A stretch of DNA of 63,085 nt from contig JAGXTA010000150.1 in assembly GCA_018333535.1 (NCBI GenBank), forward strand, positions 1 through 63,085, given 5' to 3'. This document shows positions 22,422 through 30,495 of the stretch, piece by piece (the first letter of the stretch is position 1; each line of letters opens with the position of its first letter). A model generated the notes under the pieces. The model was not told the origin of the DNA and made no database searches. It saw only the letters and a list, made by a program, of their open reading frames with translations. Both the position numbers and the translations under genes were made by a program. The DNA is from Deltaproteobacteria bacterium (GTDB lineage: Bacteria; Desulfobacterota; BSN033; UBA1163).

Positions 22422-22605
22422 GTCCGAGACCCGGCAGGAATTCCTCCGAAAATCTTATCAAGCGGATGGTTTATATTTTTAAGGGCAAAGGTAACATTGC
22501 CCATTGTAAAATAGTCCTTTTCATGCGGGATCATCCTTTTAGTTCATGGACAAGATGAGGTTTCCGCTATAAGATTTTCTCCGGAATCCCCACCGGATCT
22601 CGGGA
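22422..22605. repeat. long imperfect inverted repeat between condensing enzyme and LeuC-like gene
   Basis: ATTCCTCCGAAAATCTTAT (22440-22458) pairs with ATAAGATTTTCTCCGGAAT (22569-22587) except three central bases; flanking GTCCGAGACCCGG pairs with CCGGATCTCGGGA, and the inner side AGCGGA with TCCGCT. A GGGCAA/TTGCCC hairpin sits inside. It could be an RNA leader controlling the six downstream genes or a short mobile element. The right end lies ~29 nt before the leuC-like start. Confidence 0.6.
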
Positions 22606-22633
22606 AAATCCATGGAAGCGTGAGGCATTACAG

Positions 22634-23881
22634 ATGGCTAAAGGATACACGGGCGAGATCATTGAGGGACATGCAAATGGAAGAAGCGAGGGGGAATACC
22701 TCTCTGTAGAAGTGGATTTCGTCCTCTTGCATGACCCCACCTTTGCGCTTATCCTTCCGGAGTTAAAAAAATCCGGAGAAGAGATCTGGGACAGAGAAAA
22801 GGTCCTTCTGACGGTGGATCACTTTAGCCCTCCCTCCTCGATTGAGCGGGCCAATATAGTGAAGGAGGTGCTCTCCTTTGCGAGAGAGAAGAGATTGCCT
22901 CACCTCTCTGTCTATCAAGGAATCTGCCATCAACTCCTGGTAGAAGGGCCGTGGTTAAAACCGGGGATGCTGGTCCTTGGAGCCGATTCCCACACCGTAA
23001 CTGGGGGCGCTCTTGGGTGTCTGGCAACAGGGATGGGCTCTACGGATATCCTCTATGCCCTCATCACAGGCAGAACCTGGCTCAAGCCCCCTGAAGCAGT
23101 CCGAATCGATCTCAGGGAGAAACTTCCTCCCTATCTCATGGGAAAGGATGTCATTCTGGACCTCCTTGGAAGATACGGGGAGGGAGGATTCCTCTATCAG
23201 GCGCTGGAGTTTTATGACAAGGATGAAGCCATTCCCATGGATGACCGGTTTGCCATCTGCAATATGGTGGTTGAAGGAGGAGCAAAGAACGGACTCTTTC
23301 GGCCTGACAGAGTGACAGAGAATTATTTGATGGAAAGGGATGGCCATTTGGAAAAATCGAAAGACTGGCTCGAAGAAGGTTTCAAATATTCAAGAAAGAT
23401 TGAGATGGATCTTTCGTCACTGAAGCCTAAAATTGCCCTTCCTCACAGCCCTGCTCAGGTGATCGATGCGGAGGAGATCAAGGACGAAGCCATCGACCAG
23501 GTCTTCATCGGCTCCTGCACAGGGGGAAGGTTGAGGGACATTGAGTTGACAGCGAAACTTCTTAGGGGAAGAAAGGTTGCGCGGGGAGTAAGGCTTCTGG
23601 TCACCCCTGCCTCACAAAGGATTTACAAAATGGCCATAGAGAAAGGTTATATTTCGGCGATCATAGAGGCAGGAGGCGTGGTTCTCAATCCGAGTTGCGG
23701 TCCCTGCGGAGGCATTGATAAAGGAATTCTCGGAAGAGAGGAAAGGTGTCTGAGCGCCTCAAACAGAAATTTTAAGGGCAGGATGGGAGACCCCTCCTCA
23801 AAGGTCTTTCTCTCTTCTCCCCTTACAGCGGCTGCCTCTGCCCTTGCAGGCAGGATCATCGATCCGAGAGAGGTGATGTGA
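22634..23881 (+). CDS. LeuC/homoaconitase-like large subunit
   Basis: 415 residues, the length of archaeal-type LeuC/HacA/AksD. Conserved segments: LLTVDHFSPPSS, VLGADSHTVTGGALG, and the 4Fe-4S ligands Cys295 (FIGSCTGGRL), Cys355 and Cys358 (NPSCGPCGG). With the LeuD-like partner it should dehydrate and rehydrate a hydroxy-acid made by the condensing enzyme. Which 2-oxo-acid family it serves cannot be told from sequence here. The gene starts a block of six genes with overlaps or a 12-nt gap. Stop and next start share one base (TGATG). Confidence 0.9.
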   Translation: MAKGYTGEIIEGHANGRSEGEYLSVEVDFVLLHDPTFALILPELKKSGEEIWDREKVLLTVDHFSPPSSIERANIVKEVLSFAREKRLPHLSVYQGICHQLLVEGPWLKPGMLVLGADSHTVTGGALGCLATGMGSTDILYALITGRTWLKPPEAVRIDLREKLPPYLMGKDVILDLLGRYGEGGFLYQALEFYDKDEAIPMDDRFAICNMVVEGGAKNGLFRPDRVTENYLMERDGHLEKSKDWLEEGFKYSRKIEMDLSSLKPKIALPHSPAQVIDAEEIKDEAIDQVFIGSCTGGRLRDIELTAKLLRGRKVARGVRLLVTPASQRIYKMAIEKGYISAIIEAGGVVLNPSCGPCGGIDKGILGREERCLSASNRNFKGRMGDPSSKVFLSSPLTAAASALAGRIIDPREVM

Positions 23882-24396
23882 TGGCGCTTCCTGAAATCAT
23901 CTCCGGCCGTGTCTGGAAGTTGGGAGATCATGTGAATACGGACCTGCTCCATCCTCCCTCTCACTTCACTCCGGATGAGAAGAGGATGAAGGAAGGAATT
24001 GCGGAGGGGAGGGCGAGATTGGGCGCGGGGGCAAAGGGGGATTCATCGGAGGAGGGATGGATCATCGTGGCAGGAGAGAATTTCGGCTGTGGTTCAAGTC
24101 GAGAGACTTCGGTGAGGGGTCTCTCCGCTTTCGGAGTCAAAGGGGTTGTGGCTGTGTCCTTCGCAAGGATTTTTATGCGAAGCCTGGTCAACCTCGGCAT
24201 TCCTGTCTTTGAGTCAGGAGAAATTGAGGGATGGGTAAAGGATGGAGAAATGATCCGGATCTCTTTAAAAGAGGGATGGATTGAGCTTATGGACTCAAAC
24301 CGTTTTCATTTTTCAGAAATCGACCCCCATTTTAAAAAAATCCTCGAGGCAGGCGGCCTCCCTGCCTATCTCCGGAGTGAGAAACATGGGGTATGA
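23881..24396 (+). CDS. LeuD/homoaconitase-like small subunit
   Basis: 171 residues from the ATG at 23881 (a GTG directly before it is also possible). The swivel domain motif GENFGCGSSRE (residues ~64-74) is intact; the N-terminus GRVWKLGDHVNTDLLHP matches LeuD/AksE. The usual YLR-type specificity loop here reads LLHPPSHF (NTDLLHP), which might signal an unusual substrate. It overlaps the LeuC-like stop by one base and the FAD-enzyme start by 11 nt. Confidence 0.9.
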   Translation: MALPEIISGRVWKLGDHVNTDLLHPPSHFTPDEKRMKEGIAEGRARLGAGAKGDSSEEGWIIVAGENFGCGSSRETSVRGLSAFGVKGVVAVSFARIFMRSLVNLGIPVFESGEIEGWVKDGEMIRISLKEGWIELMDSNRFHFSEIDPHFKKILEAGGLPAYLRSEKHGV

Positions 24397-25600
24397 TTAC
24401 GATGTGATTGTGATCGGGGGAGGGCCGGCCGGACTCAATGCGGCCATCCGGGCCCGGTGGGTGAAGAGGTATAAAGCCATCCCGTGCAGTACCCTCCTCA
24501 TTGAAAACTCCTATCTGGGCGGGCTGGCATCCTGGCGGGGATGTCTCTTCACAGGCCCTTCGTGGAAGATGGAGGCAAAGGATATTGTTCGCCCCCTCCT
24601 GAAAGATGTGGAGGATCTGAAGATAGGGGTCCATCAAGGGAGAGTCAGCCGGATCAACCTTGAAGGCGAAGTCAAAGAGGTCTTCACCTCCGATGGAAAA
24701 GTCTTTCGCTGCCTGGCTGTGATCATTGCCGCCGGCATTAAGGTTCTTTTCAATGAGAGGGACTATCTTGGCCGCGGCATGGAAGTGACGAGCATGGGTT
24801 ATGAGTTTATCGTCTCCCATTTGAGAACGCTCCTCAGCAGAAGATGGAAGCCAAGGCTGGTGGTCGTGGGAAGCGAAAAACTCCGGAACCTTATCCCCTT
24901 GATCCGCGAACTGAACCAGGACCGCTCTCCCCTGCTGTTCGTCATAGAGGGAGATGGCGAAGGGGGTGAAGATGTCCTCAGGGGGTGGGTCGAAAAATAC
25001 TGGGGGGATGGCCGGCTTCAGGGGATAACGGTCAGGACAACGAAGGGGCTTCGCAAGATAAGATGCGGAAAGGTTCTTTTGGACTTTAACTCCTATGAGC
25101 TTTCGCCTGCCTGGAGGATGGAGATGGGAACTGAAGAATTCGGCTCTCCTTTCATCAAGGTCAATCAGGATATGGAGACATCGGTCCCCGGCGTCTTTGC
25201 GGCAGGTGATGTGACCTCAGGAGGGTACAACTCCTTTGCAAGGGCAGTGGCGCAGGGAATGGCGGCAGGTCTGAGCGCTTATCGGTATGTCTATCATAGA
25301 AAATTCGGAACCTATCCGTCCCTCTTCGCCTATCGTCCGACAGATTTTCCGATTCCATCAGATTTTGAGGAGCTTCCTCCTCTCGATGAGGACCTTCTTC
25401 CAAAGTCCCTGACAGATGGAAAAGAGATTGAGGCTTTATTGGGAAAGAAGTGGGCCGGGTTGTCGAAAAGTCTCAATGGAAAGTTTTCAATTGATGAGAT
25501 AGCCCAGAAGAGGAAACTTCCATCTGATGAACTAAAAAAAGTTTTGAAAATGTTGGTTGAAAGAAAGATAATCACCTTTCATATCAAGGTTCAACGATGA
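24386..25600 (+). CDS. FAD-dependent oxidoreductase, thioredoxin-reductase fold without CxxC
   Basis: 404 residues from the ATG at 24386 (MGYDYDVIVIGGGPAGLNAA), chosen because it starts the FAD-binding fold; the open frame extends 35 codons upstream inside leuD. FAD motifs: GGGPAGLNAA at ~10-19 and FAAGDVTSGGYNSFARA at ~270. A central Rossmann-like strand (LVVVGSEKLRNL) is present but its glycine motif is degenerate. The redox CxxC of thioredoxin reductases is absent; SWRGCLFTGP has one Cys. The last ~80 residues form an extra helical/winged-helix-like tail (FSIDEIAQKRKLPSDELKK). It probably oxidises or reduces a pathway intermediate. Overlaps both neighbours. Confidence 0.78.
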   Translation: MGYDYDVIVIGGGPAGLNAAIRARWVKRYKAIPCSTLLIENSYLGGLASWRGCLFTGPSWKMEAKDIVRPLLKDVEDLKIGVHQGRVSRINLEGEVKEVFTSDGKVFRCLAVIIAAGIKVLFNERDYLGRGMEVTSMGYEFIVSHLRTLLSRRWKPRLVVVGSEKLRNLIPLIRELNQDRSPLLFVIEGDGEGGEDVLRGWVEKYWGDGRLQGITVRTTKGLRKIRCGKVLLDFNSYELSPAWRMEMGTEEFGSPFIKVNQDMETSVPGVFAAGDVTSGGYNSFARAVAQGMAAGLSAYRYVYHRKFGTYPSLFAYRPTDFPIPSDFEELPPLDEDLLPKSLTDGKEIEALLGKKWAGLSKSLNGKFSIDEIAQKRKLPSDELKKVLKMLVERKIITFHIKVQR

Positions 25601-26721
25601 GCGAACTGCCGAAAGAGGCGCTGGACCTCGATCAAAAGATCATCGACTTCATCCGGAAAGGAACAAACCGCAAGGACAATGAAGGGTTCAACAGCCTTGC
25701 GCTCGAAGTCTTTGGGCTCCAGTTTAAATCGATTCCACTTTACAGGCGCTACTGTGAGAAGAGGGGGATCAAACCGGAGAAGATCTCCTCCTGGGAGGAG
25801 ATTCCGGCTCTTCCCACGGATGTCTTCAAGGTGACGGAACTCTCCATGTTTCCTTCGCTGACCATGAGGACCTTTATGACAAGCGGAACAACAATGCCTG
25901 AGGAGAGAGGAAAAGTCGGTTATGATGAAGGAGGACTGAGGCTCATGGATGCGACGATTGAGGAGGCGGCCTCTTCTTTTCTCTTCCCCGACGGAATGAA
26001 GACAAAGATCCTGATCATTGCTCCGTCTCCTGAGATGGCTCCCCATATGATCATGGCCTACGGGATGAACCGGCTGAAGGACTATTTCGGTCTTCCTCAG
26101 AGCCGCTTTCTTGTAGGAAGGGAGGGCTTTGAAGTGGAGACGCTCCTGAAGGAGCTCCGCTCTTCGGAAGAAGAAGATATCCCTGTGACGCTCTGCGGGG
26201 GTTCCTTCGGATTCGTCAATTTCTTCGACTATTGCCGTGAGAAAGAATTAAGGTTTAAGCTTCCCCCCGGTTCCCGCACACTCGATGCCGGCGGATTTAA
26301 AGGAAGAAGCAGGGAGGTAAAGCGGGAGGAGTTTGTAAGGGAATGCGGAGAGGCTCTTGGAATCAAGACAAATTATTCGGTCAATCTCCTGGGAATGACG
26401 GAGATCAGTTCGCAGTTTTATGACAGCACCTTGCGGAATTTTCATAAGGGGCTCCATGCCGAAGTGGCCAAGCTCAATCCTCCCTGGACAAAGACGGTTG
26501 TGGTCGATCCGGAGAGCCTGAAACCTCTTCCGGACGGTGAGACAGGCCTGCTCAAACACTACGACCTTGCCAACAGAGGCCACATCCTGGCCATTCAGAC
26601 CGATGATCTGGGTAGGATGAATCCGGAAGGATTCGAGGTCTTCGGAAGATCGAAAGAGGCAGAAGCAAAGGGTTGTTCCCTGACGATCGATGAGATGACC
26701 CGTATCGAAAAAGGAAGATGA
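25597..26721 (+). CDS. LuxE-like acyl-protein synthetase
   Basis: 374 residues of the LuxE family (adenylating enzymes that activate a carboxylic acid with ATP and hand the acyl group to a cysteine). Seen: phosphate-loop-like FMTSGTTMPEE at 94-104, GMTEISSQFYD at ~265, and the C-terminal KGCSLTIDE with Cys360 where LuxE carries its acylated cysteine. In bioluminescent bacteria LuxE passes the acyl group to LuxC; the LuxC-like gene directly follows with a 4-nt overlap. No luxAB or luxD is present, so light production is not suggested. The acid substrate is probably a product of the upstream LeuCD-like enzymes. Confidence 0.88.
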   Translation: MSELPKEALDLDQKIIDFIRKGTNRKDNEGFNSLALEVFGLQFKSIPLYRRYCEKRGIKPEKISSWEEIPALPTDVFKVTELSMFPSLTMRTFMTSGTTMPEERGKVGYDEGGLRLMDATIEEAASSFLFPDGMKTKILIIAPSPEMAPHMIMAYGMNRLKDYFGLPQSRFLVGREGFEVETLLKELRSSEEEDIPVTLCGGSFGFVNFFDYCREKELRFKLPPGSRTLDAGGFKGRSREVKREEFVRECGEALGIKTNYSVNLLGMTEISSQFYDSTLRNFHKGLHAEVAKLNPPWTKTVVVDPESLKPLPDGETGLLKHYDLANRGHILAIQTDDLGRMNPEGFEVFGRSKEAEAKGCSLTIDEMTRIEKGR

Positions 26722-28160
26722 TGGAGAATTTTGAGTTAGAGGCGTTTTATGTTCCCCCCGGGTTGAAAGACCGGGTGAAGCTAGCCAGAACCTTGGTCTA
26801 TGAAGATGGGTCGGCCCGCATTCTTTTAAAGATCCCTTCAATCGATCGAACCTTTATTCAATCCCTGATCCATCATCTGAGAGAGAAGAGAGGGAGCTAT
26901 CTTGCTGATCTTCCGATTGAGACGATTGTCCAGGTCCTGGACGAGGCTTCGCGGAGATGGCTGGACAAGAATTATCCCCTCAGGAAACTTGCCCTGAAGA
27001 CCATTCCCCTGATCACCGGTTTCTCTCCCGAGGTTGTGGAGGCAAGCATCGATGCGGAGATGAAGAGCTCTCTCAGGGAGGATATGTGGCGCGCCCTTTC
27101 TCTGGAGATCGGAAATCCTCTCTACTTAAATGATTTTCAATACTCCCCTCAATTAGGCGGATACAGTCGGGCCTTTGGCCCTGAACTGATTGTCTCCATC
27201 TTTTCGGAAAACATCCCGGCCCTTCCGCACCTTCTCTTCATGAGGTCTGCCCTTGTGAAGTCAGCCTGCCTCGGAAAAGTGGCAAGGGGCGAGCCCACCT
27301 TTGCTCCTCTCTACTTAAAGACGGTGGAAGAGATCGACCCGGAGATGGCGGAATGTATGGCTGTCCTTTACTGGCAGGGAGGAGAGGAGGAGATCGAACC
27401 TTTTCTCTTCGGGCAAGCGGATGCGGTTGTCCTCTTCGGAGGGGTGGAGACATGCAGGTCTCTCCTTGAGAAGATTCCCCGCAGGGTTAAGACGCTGGTT
27501 CATGGCCACCGATTGGGTTTCGGAGTGATCGGACGGCAAAGGATGAAGCGTCAAGAGCTGGAGAGGCTGGCTGAAGAGGTTGCGCTTGATTGCTCCATGT
27601 TCGATCAGCAAGCCTGCCTTGCCCCCCATGTCTACTATCTGGAAGAGGGCGGGGAGGTTTCTCCGAAAGAGTTCTGTCAGGCTGTTGCCGTGGCGATGGA
27701 AAGGCTGAATCAGAGGATGCCGAGGGGAAGAATTACTCCTCATGAGGCATCCACCATCCATCAGCTCAGAGCCGCATACGAATTCAGGGAGTTGAATGGA
27801 GAAGAGGTTCTCGTCCTGACCTCTCCATCCGGGACGGATTGGACTGTTGTTTATGAGAAGGATCCAGGAGCCTTCTCTCCATCTCCTTTGAACCGGTTCA
27901 TACGAATTTATGGCGTGGAGGATATTTTCAGGATTCTCTCATCCCTGAAACCGATTGGTCCCTTCCTGCAAAATGCAGCCGTAGCCATAGGAGATAAACG
28001 GGAAAAAGAGTTCATCGGGATGCTTGGGGAGCTGGGAGTGGCGAGAATCACATCACCCGGAAAGATGTCCATTCCCTCGATGATGTGGCATCATGATGGG
28101 ATATCGCCTCTGGCCTCTCTCCTTCGCTGGTGCGATGTGGAGAAAAAGGACGAGTTTTGA
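26718..28160 (+). CDS. LuxC-like acyl-CoA/acyl-protein reductase
   Basis: 480 residues of the LuxC family, an aldehyde-dehydrogenase-fold reductase using NADPH to turn an acyl thioester into an aldehyde. The catalytic cysteine is ~Cys300 in MFDQQACLAPHVYYLEE, matching the LuxC QQACxSP motif; a cofactor-binding region precedes it (VVLFGGVETCRSLL, KTLVHGHRLGFGVI). The typical N-terminal LuxC domain is present. Overlap with the luxE-like gene supports direct acyl transfer between the two proteins. Expected outcome: reduction of an activated carboxylate to an aldehyde in the pathway encoded here. Confidence 0.9.
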   Translation: MMENFELEAFYVPPGLKDRVKLARTLVYEDGSARILLKIPSIDRTFIQSLIHHLREKRGSYLADLPIETIVQVLDEASRRWLDKNYPLRKLALKTIPLITGFSPEVVEASIDAEMKSSLREDMWRALSLEIGNPLYLNDFQYSPQLGGYSRAFGPELIVSIFSENIPALPHLLFMRSALVKSACLGKVARGEPTFAPLYLKTVEEIDPEMAECMAVLYWQGGEEEIEPFLFGQADAVVLFGGVETCRSLLEKIPRRVKTLVHGHRLGFGVIGRQRMKRQELERLAEEVALDCSMFDQQACLAPHVYYLEEGGEVSPKEFCQAVAVAMERLNQRMPRGRITPHEASTIHQLRAAYEFRELNGEEVLVLTSPSGTDWTVVYEKDPGAFSPSPLNRFIRIYGVEDIFRILSSLKPIGPFLQNAAVAIGDKREKEFIGMLGELGVARITSPGKMSIPSMMWHHDGISPLASLLRWCDVEKKDEF

Positions 28161-28172
28161 AGGAGATATGAC

Positions 28173-29348
28173 ATGCGTTATTCGATTGCAACGAACTGGG
28201 ATTTGGGTCTGCTGGATAGACTGGAGGGAACCCCGGTTGAGGGTCTCTATGGGCAGATCTGGGGAGACCCTCTCGGAGGGGGGAGGATGGCTCTCTTCAT
28301 CCCCAAGGTGGGAAAGAAAGAAGCGGCCCATTTCATCTCAGAAACGAGAAAGAGGGGACTGGGATTTAACTACCTGATTAACGGGACCTGCTTCGACAAT
28401 CTGGAGTTTACGAAAAAAGCGTATCGGGAAATTGCAGAGCATATCGAATGGATCGCTTCGACCGGAGCCGATATGGTGACCGTGACCCTTCCTTTCCTCG
28501 TCGAAATGGTGAAGAAAGAGTTTTCCCATCTGAAGGTGGCGGCCTCTTCGTTTGCACGGGTTCAGAATGTCCATCTGGCGAACTTCTGGGAGGAGATGGG
28601 AGCGGATAAGATCATCCTGCCTGAATCAATCAGCAGGGACTTCCGGAGCCTCCATCTCATCCGGGATGCAGTCGATTGCGAGCTGGAGCTGATTGCCAAT
28701 CACTGCTGTCTCTTTCAGTGTTTTCTCGACCTTCATCACAGGAATATGGTCTCTCATGGTTCGCAGGCGGACCATGCCTGCGGCGGTTTTGCTCCGGACT
28801 ATTGCAAATTAGCCTGCCAAAGGCTGAAGATTCTAAAGCCGGTTGAGCTCATCAAGTCCACCTGGATCCGGCCGGAAGATGTCTCCCTTTACGAAGAGGT
28901 CGGGATCGACTGCTTAAAGCTTGTAGAGAGGTTCCGGGGGACGGAGAGTTTGCTTCAGATCGTTCATGCCTATGAGAAGAGAAATTACGATGGAAATTTA
29001 GTTGAACTTCTGACCTTGCCCCAGCAGGGGGTTTTCCTGACACCCAACCTGGAAATGATCGAACGAACCGACCTCATCGAACCCGAAAAGATGGGGGAGG
29101 TGATGGCTGTCCTCCGGGAGCCTTTTCCCGGGAAGGTTCATATCGATAACAGGAAGCTGGATGGTTTTCTCGAACATTTTAAGAAGGTGGACTGCCTTCG
29201 CATGGATTGCGGCCGGTGCGGATATTGCGAAAGCGTGGCAAACAGGGCGATCTCCATGGATGAGCAGTGGAGGAGAGAGATGGTTGGGAGGTTCGATCGG
29301 GCCCTGGAGATATTAACCACAGGTGAGATCGCAGGCTTCAAAGTTTGA
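28173..29348 (+). CDS. U32 peptidase-like Fe-S protein
   Basis: 391 residues related to the U32 family (RlhA, TrhP, UbiU/UbiV). Barrel-type segments: GLGFNYLINGTCFDN, ADMVTVTLPFLVEMVKKEF, KVAASSFARVQNVHLANF. A central cysteine set (ANHCCLFQCFLD, HACGGFAPDYCKLAC) resembles the Fe-S site of UbiU/V, and a second set CGRCGYCESVA lies near residue 350. Known relatives perform hydroxylations of tRNA, rRNA or ubiquinone precursors with prephenate or O2-independent donors. Here, at the end of a metabolic operon, an O2-independent hydroxylation or similar step on the pathway product is a reasonable guess. Starts 12 nt after the LuxC-like stop. Confidence 0.8.
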   Translation: MRYSIATNWDLGLLDRLEGTPVEGLYGQIWGDPLGGGRMALFIPKVGKKEAAHFISETRKRGLGFNYLINGTCFDNLEFTKKAYREIAEHIEWIASTGADMVTVTLPFLVEMVKKEFSHLKVAASSFARVQNVHLANFWEEMGADKIILPESISRDFRSLHLIRDAVDCELELIANHCCLFQCFLDLHHRNMVSHGSQADHACGGFAPDYCKLACQRLKILKPVELIKSTWIRPEDVSLYEEVGIDCLKLVERFRGTESLLQIVHAYEKRNYDGNLVELLTLPQQGVFLTPNLEMIERTDLIEPEKMGEVMAVLREPFPGKVHIDNRKLDGFLEHFKKVDCLRMDCGRCGYCESVANRAISMDEQWRREMVGRFDRALEILTTGEIAGFKV

Positions 29349-29415
29349 GCTTCAGAGTTTGAGCCTTGACGGAATATCCGTCCAGAGTTATGAATGATGG
29401 AATGATAAAAAGGGT

Positions 29416-29492
29416 GTCATTCCCGTGAAAACGGGAATCCAGGGAATATTAATCGTATGGCAATACTGGATTCCTGCTTGCGAAGGAATGAC
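29416..29492. repeat. GTCATTCCCG ... GGAATGAC dispersed repeat
   Basis: GTCATTCCCGTGAAAACGGGAATCCAG and CTGGATTCCTGCTTGCGAAGGAATGAC form inverted arms; AGACTTTTTATGAGACCATCG just downstream is the outer end shared with 32191. It separates the cluster from dedA. Confidence 0.75.
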
Positions 29493-29551
29493 AAAACCCT
29501 CCTTTTCAGACTTTTTATGAGACCATCGTGAATTAACATAAGGAGATTCTT

Positions 29552-30193
29552 TTGATTTCGGATATCACGCAATGGATTTTAGAGATGATGAGGGCCCATG
29601 GCCAGATATCGGTCTTCATCGGCGTGATGATCGAGCAGGTGATCGTCCCAATCCCTTCCCCGGTGATCATCATGGGCGCAGGAGCCATCCTCATCTCACC
29701 TGAGCTTTCCATTCTTCACGCCTTTCTACAAATTCTATGGATCATTGTCCTTCCCGGCACAATGGCTTCGACCCTTGGTTCCTATATCGGATATACCATC
29801 AGTTATTATGGGGGAAAGGCGCTGGTCATTCGTTTTCAACGGTTTTTAGATGTGGATTGGAATCAGATCGAAAGGTTGGAAAAGCGATTTCAGGGAAAGA
29901 AAGAGGCATGGAGCCTCTTTCTTGCGCGCGCCATTCCCGTCTTTCCCCTTTCCCTGGTTTCCATCTTTGCCGGTCTTTTACGCATACCCATCAGGCCCTT
30001 TACCCTCTATACCTTTTTAGGTTCGATCTTTCGCTGTCTTTTCCTCGGTTTTGTGGGTTGGTGGGCGGGCGCCACTTATGAAAGGGTGGCCGGTCATCTG
30101 GATTCATTGGAGACGATGATTTCGATTCTCATGCTGATTGCCATGGGAGGCATACTCTTATACCTCTACTATAAATTCAGGAAACAGGGCTGA
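29552..30193 (+). CDS. DedA family membrane protein
   Basis: 213 residues from a TTG at 29552 (AGGAG 7 nt upstream). DedA/VTT features: FIGVMIEQVIVPIPSPVII with the buried acidic and proline residues, GSYIGYTISYYGGKALV, then FLARAIPVFPLSLVSIFAGLLRI carrying the conserved Arg. About five membrane segments. The family acts in lipid-carrier or phospholipid flipping. It stands between the LuxC/LuxE cluster and a ferredoxin gene with gaps, so co-function is not implied. Confidence 0.87.
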   Translation: MISDITQWILEMMRAHGQISVFIGVMIEQVIVPIPSPVIIMGAGAILISPELSILHAFLQILWIIVLPGTMASTLGSYIGYTISYYGGKALVIRFQRFLDVDWNQIERLEKRFQGKKEAWSLFLARAIPVFPLSLVSIFAGLLRIPIRPFTLYTFLGSIFRCLFLGFVGWWAGATYERVAGHLDSLETMISILMLIAMGGILLYLYYKFRKQG

Positions 30194-30255
30194 ACCGGGG
30201 TTTGTTAAAGACAAGTCTTGATTCGGGGGGATTAAAAATCAAAGGAGACTGAAGC

Positions 30256-30444
30256 ATGAAGGTGACCGTGGATGAAGAAACCTGTATCGGGTGTGAGCTC
30301 TGTGTTGAAACCTGCCCAGAAGTGTTTGAAATGGCTGGTGACAAAGCCATTGCAAAAATGAGTGACGTTCCAAAAGATCTGCTGGAATCCTGCCGGGAGG
30401 CTGCTGAAAACTGTCCGGTAGAGGCGATTAAGTTAGAAGATTAA
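30256..30444 (+). CDS. single-cluster ferredoxin
   Basis: 62 residues. CIGCELCVETCPEVF provides three cysteine ligands and the distant Cys in ENCPVEAI the fourth, the pattern of small ferredoxins with one 4Fe-4S cluster; a further Cys (ESCREAAENC) is present as in Pyrococcus/Desulfovibrio-type ferredoxins. Acidic overall. Serves as a soluble electron carrier; partner unknown. Strong AAAGGAG ribosome-binding site, and a bidirectional terminator follows. Confidence 0.93.
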   Translation: MKVTVDEETCIGCELCVETCPEVFEMAGDKAIAKMSDVPKDLLESCREAAENCPVEAIKLED

Positions 30445-30456
30445 ATCCTCAAAAAA

Positions 30457-30486
30457 AAAGGCATCCCGAATATCCGGGATGCCTTT
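30457..30486. terminator. bidirectional intrinsic terminator
   Basis: AAAGGCATCCCG / CGGGATGCCTTT stem with a short loop, preceded by A9 and followed by T residues, located between the converging ferredoxin and sigma-factor genes. Confidence 0.85.
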
Positions 30487-30495
30487 CGTCCATGA

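Noticed and set aside
22422-22605. T-box leader
   Set aside because: No T-box antiterminator sequence or specifier loop could be recognised, although the region is structured.
25597-28160. bioluminescence (lux) operon
   Set aside because: luxA, luxB and luxD are absent and the neighbours are 2-oxo-acid pathway genes.
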